Positions 1-12,200 of a DNA stretch of 64,000 nt are shown here, piece after piece (within the stretch, counting starts at the first letter, position 1; each line of letters starts with the position of its first letter). Source of the stretch: Ceratothoa steindachneri (taxonomy: Eukaryota > Arthropoda > Malacostraca > Isopoda > Cymothoidae); NCBI GenBank assembly GCA_963969495.1, contig OZ018321.1:68337035-68401034 (forward strand), written 5' to 3'. The notes under the pieces were generated by a model. It saw nothing but the letters and a program-made list of their open reading frames with translations. It ran no database searches and had not been told where the DNA came from. Made by a program: the position numbers and the translations under genes.

Positions 1-483
1 TTACGTCCTGGCCCACCTCCCATTCTTCATCTACGCGCGGCTTCTCAACTTTCGGCCGCCTATTTATTCGTGTACAGACCCACGGACTAGGTTGTACACC
101 AATAATTCTGCGACAGTTTGATTGATTACAAATAAGAACTATCTGGACAGTTTGTGAAAGTTAGGTCTCCTCTCTGTAGACCCGAAGACTACATGGAAAA
201 ATCATGGAACTGTTCAATATTCTTCGACTTTAGGAAAAAAATAATTTAAAGGAAGATGATCACCATGAATCAGAATAGTTCTCTGAGCCACAGGTGCATG
301 TTGGAGCAACCACACTTTCTGAGCAGTTTTTTGAGGAACCTATTTAACAACTTAATAGGGAAAGACTTGAACTGGCTTTCCACTGTAAAATTAAAACGCG
401 AAAATTATGTAATCCTATAAGTAATTTTTTGGCATGTTTATAATAATTGTATGGAAAGTAATAATTAAAAGCTAAACTTGAAC
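1..483. other. AT-rich sequence, nothing recognised
   Basis: No long open frame, repeat or RNA gene could be recognised here. It lies upstream of the mariner remnant. Confidence 0.4.
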
Positions 484-1695
484 GCTAGGTACCTATGTCT
501 TATCTTAATCCAAGGCTCTTCCATTTCGACCTTTTCTGGGCTATTATTTTTTTATTATAATTGTTAATTTAATGTCCCTAAAGATAAATGATAAATATTA
601 TGGAAGTGAAAAAATAACATATTTACCCCCTTATGCTTTGGGAGTTTAGAAAAGACAATAATGTTATGTTAACGGTAGAAAGATTCTGCCAAGCGTATGT
701 TGAAGGAATAATTAGTGTGAGCCAGTACCAACGATGGTTTTAGAATAGTGAACCCTGAATAATGAACCCTGTTTAGAGCGATTAGTGAAATTTATTCAAA
801 ATCCTATTAAAATAACACGAAGAAAATCAGATTATAACTGTTAATCAATTGGCTGAAAACTACAATTAATTCATTCCACTGTGTATCCTTCTTTAAAGGA
901 GATAGTTAATGGATTCTTCACGATCCGTCGGAGGTGCAGCTGCAACAAGGAAGAAAAATGTGTTACTCTCCCATTTCTTGACTAAAAGTGACTCATTCGT
1001 GAGTAGGAAGGTTATAAGAGACGAAATGTTGGTTATGCCAATTTGTATTAAAGTATATGGATAATGGATTAGTCCTGGGGGAGAAAAAACAACACCTGGG
1101 ACGAAATATTTGCGTTTGGTTGTACATGAATGGCATAGTCAATTTTGAACTAGTTAACTCAACTCAGACTATGACCAAAGAGGTCTACCGTGCTTGCGTG
1201 GACCGTTTACATGTAAGACTGCAAGAAAATAGGCTTGCATTAATCGATAGAGGAAGATACCTTTCGCATCAAAACGACGAACCACTTGACATGGCGAGAG
1301 ATACCATACAAAATCTAAAGAATTTCGATTTGGAACTAAGGAATCATCTTCTATACTCACCCAACTTATCCCCATCAGATTAATATCATTTTAAGAGTTT
1401 AGCAAATCACCTGAAGAGAATGAAGACCAACAACAGAAGAGGCCATAACATTCTTAAAGATAATAATGTCGAGTGATTTTTATCAAACTTTAAATTAAAA
1501 AGTTAGTAGGAAGAAGGAGACTAATGGAAACTCGTGAAAATTATAATATTTTTTAGAAACTGGTGAAAGTTATATTATTTATTAAATTTATAGATAAATA
1601 ATTATTTAAATATAAATAAAAAAAAAATTGTTTTATATCTAAACAATATGAATAAGCATGAAAATAAATACCACATTACTTATGGGATGACCTAA
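484..1695 (+). mobile_element. Degenerate Tc1/mariner element
   Basis: A DNA transposon of about 1.2 kb. The right end is clear: positions 1671-1695 read, on the reverse strand, as a mariner-like terminal repeat starting TTAGGTCATCCCATAAGT, next to a TA. The left end is inferred from a weak match near 484 (CTAGGTACCTATG). Both the N-terminal and catalytic parts of a mariner transposase can be read between them. Size fits a mariner, usually about 1.3 kb. The exact left boundary is uncertain. Confidence 0.75.
600..1560 (+). pseudogene. Mariner transposase pseudogene
   Basis: Mariner transposases bind the terminal repeats and cut and paste the element with a D,D34D catalytic core. From the ATG at 600 the start MEVKK is followed in pieces by the N-terminal helix-turn-helix, for example FRKDNNVM and VEGIISVSQYQRWF. 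The longest open stretch, 1057-1383, holds the catalytic half: VWLYMNGIVNFELV, ALIDRGRYLSHQND and LLYSPNLSPSD. The family motif SPDL, which carries the third catalytic Asp, reads SPNL here, and the HQDN motif reads HQND, so two active-site positions look altered. Stops and frameshifts separate the parts. The family assignment is firm and the gene is surely dead. Confidence 0.8.
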
Positions 1696-1990
1696 TAAAT
1701 AAACTTTAGTTAAGGATTTTTTTGTTTTAGCTTTTTAACTGAAATTTTGATGTTTTGAAGTCGTTTTTAGAAATGTCTGGTTCGTTTTTATTCTCTTATA
1801 TACATGATGTGAATAAAGGAAATTATTCTGTGAAAACCCCCACACCTCTCCAATGCTAAAATTTTTCACAAATTTTAATAACTGCGGTAACATAATTAAG
1901 TACTCATCCTTCAGAGAGAATTGCAGGTAATCGCTGAGATTAAGCGATATAGTGCGTTTAAAATAGCATTTGTTTGCCGTCTCGACACTA
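1696..1990. other. Unassigned AT-rich spacer
   Basis: Nothing recognised. It separates the mariner end from a dispersed repeat. Confidence 0.3.
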
Positions 1991-2140
1991 CACCGGGCAC
2001 GCTTGGGCAACGCTCTTCATTTATAAAAAGAAACTGGCTGTTTTAAATAAACCAATCTATCAGCTCAAAATGAATTTCACCAATTGGCTTTTTAGCAGTC
2101 ACTCTTATCGTTACAGGACAGTGGATCATTTGTACTCAAC
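1990..2140. repeat. Dispersed repeat, copy a
   Basis: Positions about 2030-2120 (ACCAATCTATCAGC...CCAATTGGCTTTTTAGC, ending in CTTATCGTTACAGG) align by eye with about 23395-23500 and about 31025-31120. The copies are old, with many substitutions and no coding potential. The family is not known to me. Confidence 0.4.
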
Positions 2141-2289
2141 CTCAGGGGCGCGCTATATAACATATGCTGTGCCACTGTGAGGGTCCAAAGGATCCTGTGT
2201 CCTTGACAGCATGAATAACTGCTAAAGTCGCCAAATGACAGCTATTATTAGGGCTGATATATTTGTCTATTTGATGCACCCAGTTGTTT

Positions 2290-4454
2290 GGAGTAGATGA
2301 AACTATTTCGCCGCTCTTCTTGTAGGGCAGAGGTGTCATAACTTAACGGAAAGGCGTCCATTGCAGAGCTCTACTTCGACTCAAAAGGATTCAGTGCAAG
2401 TTCTCCGGGACCCATCCCTCCTAGTTCTCTAGGATAACGGGACCGGAATCTCGGATCACACCTCCGTTCAAGAGTGTTTCGCGAACGATTTCCACATATT
2501 CTCTAGCATCATGCGCAAACACTGCCCATGATGGGGACGATGTCTTTTTGCAATGCTTTGACACCTAGGTGATCGAGGCAGTTTCAACCAAATTCTGTAA
2601 CCTCTAGACTGCAATTTCATGGAGAAAGTGATTAATGTTTCATTAACCTTCTTCTTGTAAAGTAAAGGCGTTCCGTCTTCTGCATAGTGCAGCTTCAGCA
2701 ATTTAAACTCCACTTCGAATGCAATACTCTGCCTGGAAAATACTACCGGTGTTTTTCGCTCTGGACATGGCTGATGAGAATGCATGGCGATATGGGATTG
2801 AGGATACCATCCACACAATGGAAGCAAGCGGTGTGATGTAAATCTTTTTTAGCTGAATTCCTTTGATCTCGTAGATTCGTCAAACGGGTGGGGACCTTAT
2901 GCGACCTAATTTGTAAAGTTGTTATCCAGCAGAAAATTGTCGTCAGTGTCACATTCTTTGCTCTGACTAGCAACCGTATTAATTCCATGCTGTCGGAAGA
3001 TTTTCGTTATAGGCTCTACATGGACGACCTTTCGAACGCTTTTGTTGCCACCCAGAGGCCAACTCTAGTGTGTCGACTCGAACATTGAACCACACGTCTT
3101 GGTATGCCAAAGCACAATAGTTTCGTTTTTCGTTGGCCAATAATAAGATTGTACACATTTCCAGCATCTATGACTCAACTCAGACCAGGATTTGTTATTA
3201 AATGGGATTTGCTTCAAACTGATGGATCCGCACCATTCCATTGGTCTTTGCTTTTGACCGAGCCTGACCAAGGAGGCCTATATTCGTAAGCATAGATAGG
3301 TTCTCTTGTAGGCGCGACATGACCTTTCTTCCTTTGCTGGCGCTCACGTTTTTGGGTGCCGATGATAAAACTGGCATGTTTTATACTCATTTGAAACCGA
3401 GCGTGTTTTGTGAGAGCTGGATTCAATTTCCCTCAATGGCTTCCGTGTCTGACGACCGGTGCCTTCCGCATGTCCTTCATTCAGACACTACATATTGACA
3501 TACGGTCCCGCTGTCTGTTTCAGTCGCCAACGGATCTCACTTCTTCTGCAGCCGATATCGAAGGTGCCACTGCCTTAAACCTATACTTAAGCCCGTTGAA
3601 GTAAAGACAGAGAAAGTACATCAAGGGCTCGCGGTAGCTCTATGGCAAGTGTCCTGCTACTTCTGCAAAGGACGAGATCTTAGAAGGTAGCACCATTGGC
3701 TGTTTGTCACTACGCCTCCAATTGCAAATCTTCTACAGCTCTGGTGGTATTGTGCTATACTTTTTTAAAGCACCCTTCTTATCACGCTAAATCCGTATCA
3801 GTATACACGGATGGCTAAAAGTTTGAAGGAGGGGGAGGTTAGCTTCCACTCCGTATCCACTCAGTTTAATTCTGTGTGACTCTGCCAAGCCCTTCATCTG
3901 TCTTCATGTTCAAGGGGGTTAAATTGAACGTTCGGTACGTGAGAAAACACGTCGTACCCGGTTCTGAGACCCAATCGTGTTCTTTAGCAAATTATATATA
4001 GCGCCGAGGTATTTTTGAAGTATTGGAATCTAAGTATAATCTTGTTCGTGGTGTTACTGAGGCTACGGTTGCTGTGAGTGGGAGGGAGTCAAGAATATCT
4101 TCTGTTGGGTTCATGGCATCTAGTGATTGCAGGAAATGATTGAACCGAAGAGGGTGCCAAAGAACTCAAGATGATTGGGATACCAAACTACTGTATCTCT
4201 ATCCCTTACGCTGACTATAGCAAATGAATCAGGGCAGCCCTCTGGGCTGTTTGCCATTTAAAAAGGAATGGCAGCCATCAAAAACCTAAAGTTGCGTGAC
4301 ATCGCACCGCAACTGTTCCTGTGTACGTAGGCTACAATGCCTCGCCTGTCCAGGGGCTTTCTCTCGTCTTTGAATTGAAAGGACTTACGTTACACACTAC
4401 TATATGATGGAGCTTTCCCTTACAACCTCTAACAACGACTGCGTTGCCCACAAG
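2290..4454 (+). mobile_element. I/Nimb-like LINE, copy 1 (decayed, partial)
   Basis: An old plus-strand copy of the dominant retrotransposon, starting in the endonuclease-RT linker of ORF2 (CGCCGCTCTTCTTG near 2310) and running through RT and RNase H. Its 3' end is missing: at about 4455 the sequence passes into the A-rich tail of copy 2, which lies on the opposite strand, so the two copies meet tail to tail. Copy 2 probably inserted into copy 1. I could not find the rest of copy 1 beyond copy 2. Confidence 0.75.
2340..4454 (+). pseudogene. ORF2 pseudogene (RT and RNase H), copy 1
   Basis: Fragments of the LINE polyprotein that nicks DNA and reverse transcribes its RNA. Visible pieces are the RT palm at 2950-3090 (SVTFFALTSNRINS, then YMDDLS where intact copies have YVDDLS), the thumb near 3100-3270, the RNase H first Asp near 3800 (VYTDG followed by a stop), and the C-terminal region near 4260-4450 (KNLKLRDIAPQLF). 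Many stops and frame changes interrupt it. It is among the most diverged copies here. Confidence 0.65.
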
Positions 4455-4596
4455 ATTTCTTTTTTTGTTGTTTAGTAGACTATCTGACAACTGCCCACTT
4501 GAGCATAAGTCGCCGCAATCAAACAGCCTAGCTCTAGGCTACTTTGAAATAAAAATATGAAAACAAAACAACGATAAAAAGGAAAGAGGGCAACAA

Positions 4597-7260
4597 TTAG
4601 GAACAAAGCTCTCGTACTGAGTTTTGTATGGCCACCAGCTCGGCCGTGAAGACAGAAGCAGCGCCTGGTACGGCCCCACTGACTTCAAATAGAGTGGATA
4701 CGGCGTGGAAGCCAACGCCTTCTTCAGGCTTGGAGTCATCCATATACACTGGCACGGTTCCAACGTGACACGATGTCTGCTCCAAAAAGGTTAAACGCAA
4801 TACTAAAGGCACTGCAGTAGCCCTATCAGCGTCCCAAGATCTGAACATCACGGACCGGAGAATATCCATGCCGCGGGTACAAGAGACCCTAAGGCTTCGA
4901 ATATGAGCCTTCCAAGTGAGGCGTCGGTCAAATACAAGACCAAAAAAACGATGCGATTCAACCACTTTCAGGAGCACCCCATGAAAAAAAAATCTAGGTT
5001 TGGTTGGAGCCATGGATGGCGGCAGAAGTGCACCACCTTAGTCTTGGTCAAATGAAACCGAAACCTGTCCGCATTGGCATAGCGAGAGACGCGGTTCAAT
5101 GCCTGTTGGAGTCGACGCTCCAGAGTTGACATCTGGGCGGCGCCAAAAGAAATCGAAAGGTCGTCCATGAAGGGCGTAGCAAGAACATCTTCCGGCAGCA
5201 CCGATGTGATGACTTTTTTTCTCAGGGCAAAGAGTGTGAGACCTAGGAAACATTCCTGCGGGACACCCATTTCTTGCTCAATTGGGCCGGAGAGGTCTCC
5301 CCACAGCCGTAGGCAGAATCGACGATCTGGCTAAAATTCACATATAGACATTGGGAGGCGTCCCCTCGCCTCCATCGTGTAGAGAGTCTCCATGATACCA
5401 TATTACCATGCGGTATCATAGGCCTTCTCTAGATCAAAACACCGTGGCCTAGTGCTGTCGAAGAAGGAAGGCCTGGCAGGCGGCACTTTCGAGGGTGATC
5501 AGTGCGTCCGACGTGGATTGGAACTTGTGGAAGCCGTACTGTGCAGAAAACAGACGGCCTCCGCTGTCCAGGAAAATTGTTAATCTCACATTTACCATTT
5601 TCTCCATCAACTTGCATACGCAAGAGGTTAGAGAGATTTGGCGGAAACCGGCCGGAGTAGAGTGATCTCTCCCCGGTTGCGAAAGCCGAGCCCAGTAGCG
5701 ATTTACCAGGAATCTGGGTTTAGATCCTCCATCCATATCCTGTTGAACAAATCTAAGAGAAAGTCCATGCCTCGCTGATCTAAGTGCCGAAGCATGGCGT
5801 ACAGGACATCGTCCAGACCATGGGAGGTGTCCGCACACGAAGGAAGAGCAGAACGCAACTCACTCAGAGTAAACCTGTCGTTAAAGGGTTCTTCGCCTCT
5901 GAAGGTAATGTCCGGTCGGCGGCCTTCCGATACATGACGACGTCCATTAAATGGTGGCGGAGCAGCATCCCAAGTAGAAAATGCCGAGAAAGCGGTCGCG
6001 AAGGATTCCACCACGGACTCAGGGTACGAGATTGCGGTCCCATTATCCTAGGGAACGGGAGGGGGGGTCCGGCGAGAACTTGCCCCGAATTCCTTTGACT
6101 CGCTTCCACACCTCTGGTAGAGGGGTCTTCCCATTAAATGAAGACACGTATGCCTTCCAAGAAGAGCGGCGGGCGTGCCTTGAAATATACCGGAACCTAG
6201 CCCTACTCCAACGAAATTCACCGACAGTGAAGTCATTCGGGCGTCGCTTATAGCGCATGTAGTCATAACGCTACTGTTTCAGGGCCGTCTCACACTCGGC
6301 CGAACACCACGTTAGTGGTCGGCGTTCAAAACGGCCAGACATTCTGTGAATAGTTGTCAGGCCCGCAGCGAATGGGGTTGCCGAAGAAGAACTTAACAGC
6401 CTCATCTACCGACCTCATCTCATTTCCTGAAAGGCAGGCCACCGCGCCCGCGCCAAGGCCCACATAGGTGGGCTTTAAGGCGGCAGTTGCCCTGGAAATG
6501 ATATTTGAATGGGTAAGTGATCACTACCATGGAGGTCATCAACCACTCCCCAATCAAAATCAGGCTGTGCATCCGAAGAGCACAAAGATAAATCAAGAAA
6601 GAAAATAAAGCATTTATAGGCCAGTGATGCGTAAACTCATCCACATTTAGGACACCTATCTCAAGCTCTTCGATCAGATCGGCAAGGACTTTTCCCCTGG
6701 GATTTATTGAGAAATCCCTCCAGAGAAGATGTCTGCCATTAAGATCTCAAAGCAAGAGAAAGTGCCTAGGGAACCGTGCCACGAGGCGGCGGAAGTCCCC
6801 CACGTCGAATTAAGCTGACGGTGGGATGTACGCAGAAATGATAATATATCTCCTATCCAGGTGAAGTAACACAGCCACTGCCTGAAAAGAGGGATCATAA
6901 GGGAAAAGAAGAATGGAGGCATCATGCCTGGTGTAAACCACGCAATCTCCACCCCGCCCCATCTCGTGGTGGTGGGGTCACAAAACCCTTATACCCTAGG
7001 AATGCGGGGAAGGGACACGCGCCTAGCATGGTCTCCTGCAAAAAATAGCTAGCGGGCAACGGGATGAGATGACCCCCCGCAGCTCCTCTCAGTTGGCATG
7101 GAGTCCACGGCCATTCTGTTGAAGGAATATGCCCTCCAGACCTAGCTCGGAGGTGACGCGGGGGCCCTCTTAGAAGAGAAGAGCTTTATGGGAATCGCCG
7201 TACGCTTTTCGGAGGCAAAACCCCGGCCGCTATTGGCCGGACAGACCACTGAAGGCGCTG
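4597..7260 (-). pseudogene. ORF2 pseudogene, copy 2
   Basis: Endonuclease, linker, RT and the first part of RNase H, in several frames. Endonuclease pieces lie near 6400-6950. The RT fingers are at 5449-5838 (RQISLTSCVCKLMEK) and the YVDD motif region is at 5150-5190, where it reads FMDDLS. The RNase H start is at 4620-4770 (VPVYMDDSKPEEGVGF, in which the usual DGS is DDS). The RNase H remainder and the C-terminal CCHC are deleted. Near 5703 the codon that is TGG followed by CGA in the inferred ancestor reads TGG TAA. Copy 7 is also interrupted at that codon. Confidence 0.8.
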
Positions 7261-9563
7261 TCACCTTCAAGGACTTATTGGGAGAGGTTGGGCTTGCCAT
7301 GCGAGTCTTTTCCTCTCTCTGCCTCGAACCTTAAGGCGGGCGTTACGGCTTTGGGGGCAGGGGGCCCTCTTTTCGAGGAACCACCGTCTCCAAGCCACTC
7401 AGTACACCACCATGCGTAAGTGAAGGAGCCGAAGCTCCTTTGTTGTTGTCCACGTTTCGGAGGACAGCTTTAGGAACCCTGGAAGATGGCCGGCCGACCA
7501 ACTTCAGGGGTGTTGCCTCCGGTGAGTCTAAAGACTCGGGGGAGGCGTGTGGCCGTTTCGCCTAACGGGAAACAGTTGCGGTGGGGGAAGGGAAGGCAGC
7601 CCTGCTTTTAGCCGGTGCTGGAGGTGAACCTTTTGGCCGCCAGCTTTTCCAGGGAAGCGCCCAGGATGAGTAGAGCCCACTGAAGGGCTCCGAATGGGCG
7701 CGGAAACAACCGTGATCGTTGGCCTGGTTTGGCCCGGAGTAAAGGGTGTCTTTCTAACCATTGAGGCATAAGACGTCCCAGGAAGAGCTGGGCGCGCCAG
7801 GACCACGTCCATAGCCTCACGAAAGGAGAGTCGATACTGGGCCTGAACGGCCAGGATTTCTTTCCTAAGGATATCTGCACCACATTGCTTGGAAGAATCT
7901 AGCTGCGGCTCTCCGTAATTGACACACTTAGCCACATACGATTTGGACTTATCGTGTCTAGCCTTGGAGCAATTTACACATACTTCCAGTGACCCCGACT
8001 TTGCACGTCTACATGAGTGATTCGTATATCCGAAGCGGTGACAGTAATAGCACCTCCGCGGCGTCGGCACAAATGCCTTCATGCGGTAGCGGTACCAACC
8101 GGCACGCACCGATCTAGGGAGCTTGTCACAGTAGAACGTGACGAAGAGTGTAGGGGTGGGTCTCGAGGCCCCTCCCTGTTTTCTCATCACACCTTCGAAA
8201 TTGACCGCCTCATGGTCGGCCAGCTCTAAGGTGATGTCCTCTATGGAGTAATCAACGAGTTCCCTCGCATAAACTACTCCCTTCACAAAGTTTATGGTAG
8301 AGTGCGGCGTCACACTTACCGAGGTGCCATCAAGTGTCCGAAGAGCACTTATCTTGGCCGCCTCGGAGGGAATCATCGTATTCGCCAGAAGGCTCCCGTC
8401 CGAGAAACGGGTCACATTCGACTCTCTAACAATTAAACCAGCTAATGCTCTCCTCTGATAGATCATGTTGCCCTTGGCCAGCATGCCGTCATCAGTGGAA
8501 CAAATAACGAGGAAGCCTTTAAAGCCAGTGGGCTGGAAAACGCCAGGTAACCTCTGAATCAGGGGCCTCGATGTTATCGAGGCTCCGCCCTGCGCACTTT
8601 TCTTCTTAGTCTGGCACTCTGCACCCAGGGGGAAAGAAAGGCCGGATATGCCGATCTTGGCTTGGGCGCTTAGCGAAGTGGCAGCAGACCCATCCGTCCC
8701 CTCAGCCCCCGCAGATGGAGAGGAGCCCCGAGTCTTCTTAGTCTTTTTCCTATTTTTCTCTTTTTAGGAGAGGAGGGCGGAGAATGAATCCGCTTCTCCC
8801 CTCCTCCGACAGGAGCCCCCAGGCCAGATAAATTGGCCTCAGCCAGGTCTTTCTCCGAGATGGAGAAGGTCCTGGCAGTCGCAGGACACCAGTTGGAGAA
8901 TATCCCTCCCCTCCTTGTACTGCCTTTGAAACCCATGCCGTTTGAGAAGGATCTTGCATAGGGGCGGATTCGGGTTCGGTGCTTGATGCCGAGCCCGGAT
9001 TTCCTCCCATGGAAGGCCCTACCGTCTGAGGCTGGGTTGCCACAAGGGCCATGTCTATATCAGGGGGACCTCCTGTTGGCCATCCTCCTTCCCAGGACAT
9101 CGTAGGTCCCGTTGGAGGCGTTGTCAAAAGTAATCTATGGGGAGGCACAGGCCTTTACCACGGCAAGGTTCAATATTTTTGCCAGCAGGTCTTTTGAGAG
9201 AAGCGACTGAAGGGGCCTGGCTTTCCTCTACCCCCTTACCGAGCCGCTTCAATGGGAAGCGGTCTGCTATAGGCTGCCGGCTGGCTTTCTTGGCAGTGCC
9301 CTTGGAAAGAAAAGGAGGGAATGCGGCTGGGAAGAGCGAGGTGCCCGAAAGCACCTCCAGAGAAGAGAGTGAGGAGGAGTTCCCTACACCTGTAGGCGTA
9401 GGAGAGGAGCAAGCCTCCTCTTCGGTTAGAGAAGTCTGGCGGATGACCTGCACAAGCACAGGGGAAAGACCTCCATTTTTTCTGTGGAGCTGCCCGAGGG
9501 CGGCTCTGTCGATGCACAAGGAGAAATTGAGGGGAGATTTTTAATTTTCTCATCATTGGGCAT
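7143..9563 (-). pseudogene. ORF1 (gag) pseudogene, copy 2
   Basis: ORF1 of this family encodes an RNA-binding nucleocapsid-like protein that packages the element RNA. The ATG at 9563 sits in the same context as in copies 8 and 10 (MPNDE here, MSNDE in copy 10). The best open stretch is 7528-8484 (318 residues). It contains the RRM-like core (FVKGVVYARELVDYSIEDIT, RVGW-type region) and three CCHC knuckles: CYYCHRFGYTNHSC, CVNCSKARHDKSKSY (last Cys lost) and CVNYGEPQ (second Cys lost). Frameshifts break the N-terminal part between 8500 and 9560. Confidence 0.8.
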
Positions 9564-10003
9564 GGTGACTCTAAATTTTCCACGGGATGCAATAGCTCAT
9601 TATCCCTCGCAGTAGCCCGCTCTGGAAAGGGTGCATACAGTCCTCGCAGAGCCAGGTTGCGCCATTCAGGACCACCCCTCCCGCCTGGTGGCCTGGCAGT
9701 TCCTCGGCATGGTGGCTCCACCTTGGACACGGCGTAAAAAATAGAGTGTGAAGTGAGAAGGAAAGAAGATGTGAGGAAGTTATGAGTGGGGATGAAGCAC
9801 GTTGTTAAACCCCACCATCCCTCTCGCCCATCAGCCCCGTGCCGGGACGGTTACCCTGTGAAATTAGAGGCTGACCAGAGGAATGTTGTGGGAGAGGTTC
9901 TATGAAAAGCGACGAAGTAGGGGAGAAATCCAGGCTGTCTGAAAGAATGAGAAGAGGCTAAGCTAGGGTCGGACGGGGTACTGAGTCCCGGCCTTCTCCA
10001 TTT

Positions 10004-10234
10004 AGTTTGACCACTCTTCTAGGGTTGTGGTTCATGCTCGGGTGGTGGGGAAAAGTGGGCCTCCCTTTGACGGTGAATGATGCTTTATGAATTATTGTCT
10101 GTTTTAGCATTTTTGGTATAGTCTATATTTCATTTTTGTTGTTTTGACGTGCGTGCGAGTCTAGTCGCGAGTGACTCTATATCTCACTATGTCGATCGGT
10201 TGGTCGGTCCCCGTTTTTTTTTGTTGTTTTTTTT
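10004..10234. other. Unassigned spacer
   Basis: No coding potential seen. It lies between the 5' end of LINE copy 2 and the minisatellite, and ends in a T-rich run. Confidence 0.3.
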
Positions 10235-10726
10235 GGTAATAACATTGTAAATATTCGGTCGATTTTAACGAAATTTGAATCATTTATGTGTTTAACATTC
10301 TTATTCGATTCATATCATTGCAAAAGTCCTCCTGAGGTTAGCCTGAAATTATTTGGCACTAACATTAATATTATTCGGCCGATTCTAACAAAATTTGAAA
10401 CCCTTAAGTTTTTTAACATTCTCTTTTGAATTATATATTTCCAAGGTCCTCGCAATGTTAGCATGGGAATTATTTTGTTTTGGCAATAACATTATAACTA
10501 TTCTGCCAATTCTAATGAAACTTGAAACCCATATGTTGTTTTCCATTCTCCCCCCAATGGTTTAATTGCAAGAGTTCTCTCATTGTTAGCTGGGTAATGA
10601 TTTGGCAGTAACTTCATAACTATTCGACCGATTTCAACGAAATTTAAAACCCTTATGTTCTTTTACCTTTCCCTTCGCAAAATATAATTGCCAAGGTCTC
10701 TCCAAAGATATTCTGGGAATTATTTA
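10235..10726 (+). repeat. Minisatellite, four units of about 123 bp
   Basis: Four tandem units start near 10235, 10355, 10482 and 10603 (spacings about 120, 127 and 121). Each begins with a variant of GGCAATAACATTATAACTA, followed by TTCGGCCGATTCTAACGAAA and a stretch like TTTGAAACCCTTATGTT, and ends near GTTAGC and AATTATTT. Units differ by many substitutions, so the array is not young. The same unit occurs inverted at 19557-19790. Confidence 0.8.
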
Positions 10727-11466
10727 AAGTTTTGTGGGTCGTATGGTTATAAATCAGAATAAGTGAGAGCACGCGATTTTTGGTCCGTAGACCTTTTTTT
10801 AATATAGGCTAATAATTAGGCTGCATATTTAATTATGCCACGTGTTCTTTCGGTGGCGGTCGCCACATACCCCTTTAAAATAAAAACGGCATAGATTAAT
10901 AGTATCCCATTGGCGCGACTGAGGCAGTTCAAGGGGCAACACATTGCTATTTTACTACACTTGATAGATGCGTCATTTTAATTTAAATAAAAAAGATATA
11001 GTTATGTAATTCTCACAAGTAGTGCTTGATGCTTTTCAATGAGTGCAAATCCTCCAAACACGGTTCTGTCATTTTTTTAATCTTTATTCAAGGAAAACAA
11101 TTACTTGTTTTTTAACATTAATCATTTTTCTGTTTGTCGTAGCTCGTCGAGAATCAAGTTAATAACATAGAATTTGTATTTTCTTAATTAATTTTGCATA
11201 TTGGTTTCTGAATGTGTTGAAAAGTATCAAATTAGTTATCATTTAGCAAGAAAAGTTTCAGAAATATTTATTGAAATTCATAAGTAATTTAGTAATGTCT
11301 TAATAAAATCTCTGTATATAGAGGGACATAGGTATAAATAAAAAGCACATCGTTCACTACGTCAGCTTTCATAGATTTAATTTGATTTCCAGAACTCACA
11401 ACACATTTTACTTTTACCCGACATAACTTTCTAAGGAGCCTATTCATTTGATTTTATAATTATATT
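10727..11466. other. Unassigned AT-rich spacer
   Basis: Nothing recognised in about 740 bp between the minisatellite and the truncated 5' end of LINE copy 3. Confidence 0.3.
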
Positions 11467-12200
11467 GCGGAGAGACGCACTCCGCTTCTTCGAAGCAATG
11501 TGGTAGGTATGTACTTGAGAAGGAAGTCCTGGCCTTTCAGGCCCAGGCTTCTCTCTTACTTCGCGAGGCTAAGCAATTAGTGCTGGTGGCCCGAGCGATG
11601 CTTGAGACCTCTTATGCCTCAATGTTGAGAAATACACCCTTTGCTCCTAGCCGCCCCAGGCCTACGACCACGGTCGTTTCGGCGCAAAACCGGAACCATT
11701 CTGCAGGTTCTACCCACCCCGGGCGATCCACTGGTAGAGCTGGTCGCACAAAGGGTGCCCCCTCATCCCCGGCTAAAACCAGGGTTCCCCTCCCTTTCCC
11801 CAGCGTGACCGTTTCGCGTAAGACGAAACGGCTGCTCGCTTTCACCCCGTCGTTCGAATCACAAGAGGCAACCTCTCTGAAGAGGGACGTGAGGCCATCT
11901 TCCAGGGTTCTTAAAGATTTTCCCGAAAGGGGGACATCACTAAAGGAGCTTAATCTCTTTCGCCCACACCAAGGCTAGGTGATTCGGAGACGGTAGATGC
12001 TCTAAAACAGGGACCACTGCCTTTGAAGCAGCCCAGTTTGCCTAAGGTTTCGAGGCGACGGGAGTAAAAGACTCGCATGGAGAGCCCAACCTCTCCATAT
12101 AAGTCGACAAAGGCAACAGCTCCCGGAATTCTGCCTCCGGGAAGAGTACGACCATTCCCGTGAGGGTCTTGTCTTCGAAGAGGGCCCCTACATCCCCGAG
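11467..12200 (+). pseudogene. ORF1 C-terminal part, copy 3
   Basis: An open stretch at 11580-11978 (132 residues) matches the basic, Pro/Ser-rich C-terminal tail of ORF1 after the CCHC knuckles. Examples are LETSYASMLRNTPFAPSRPR and NRNHSAGSTHPGR, compared with TSYASMVRKTPF and RSPSVGSTHPGR in copy 2. The knuckles themselves fall upstream of the truncation. Confidence 0.7.

Larger units (their letters stand above)
4455..10003 (-). mobile_element. I/Nimb-like LINE, copy 2 (near full length, deleted)
   Basis: Minus-strand copy with an A-rich tail (4455-4475), the 3' hairpin (4486-4514) and a recognisable but worn 5' end near 10003. An internal deletion joins the 3' untranslated region (up to about 4597) directly to the start of the RNase H domain, so about 0.7 kb is missing relative to copies 7 and 10. 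ORF1 and the rest of ORF2 are present but carry stops and frameshifts. No convincing target duplication was found. Confidence 0.85.

Noticed and set aside
10235..10726. CRISPR-like array because of regular spacing
   Set aside because: Units of about 123 bp are similar throughout, with no short repeat and unique spacers, and the setting is eukaryotic.
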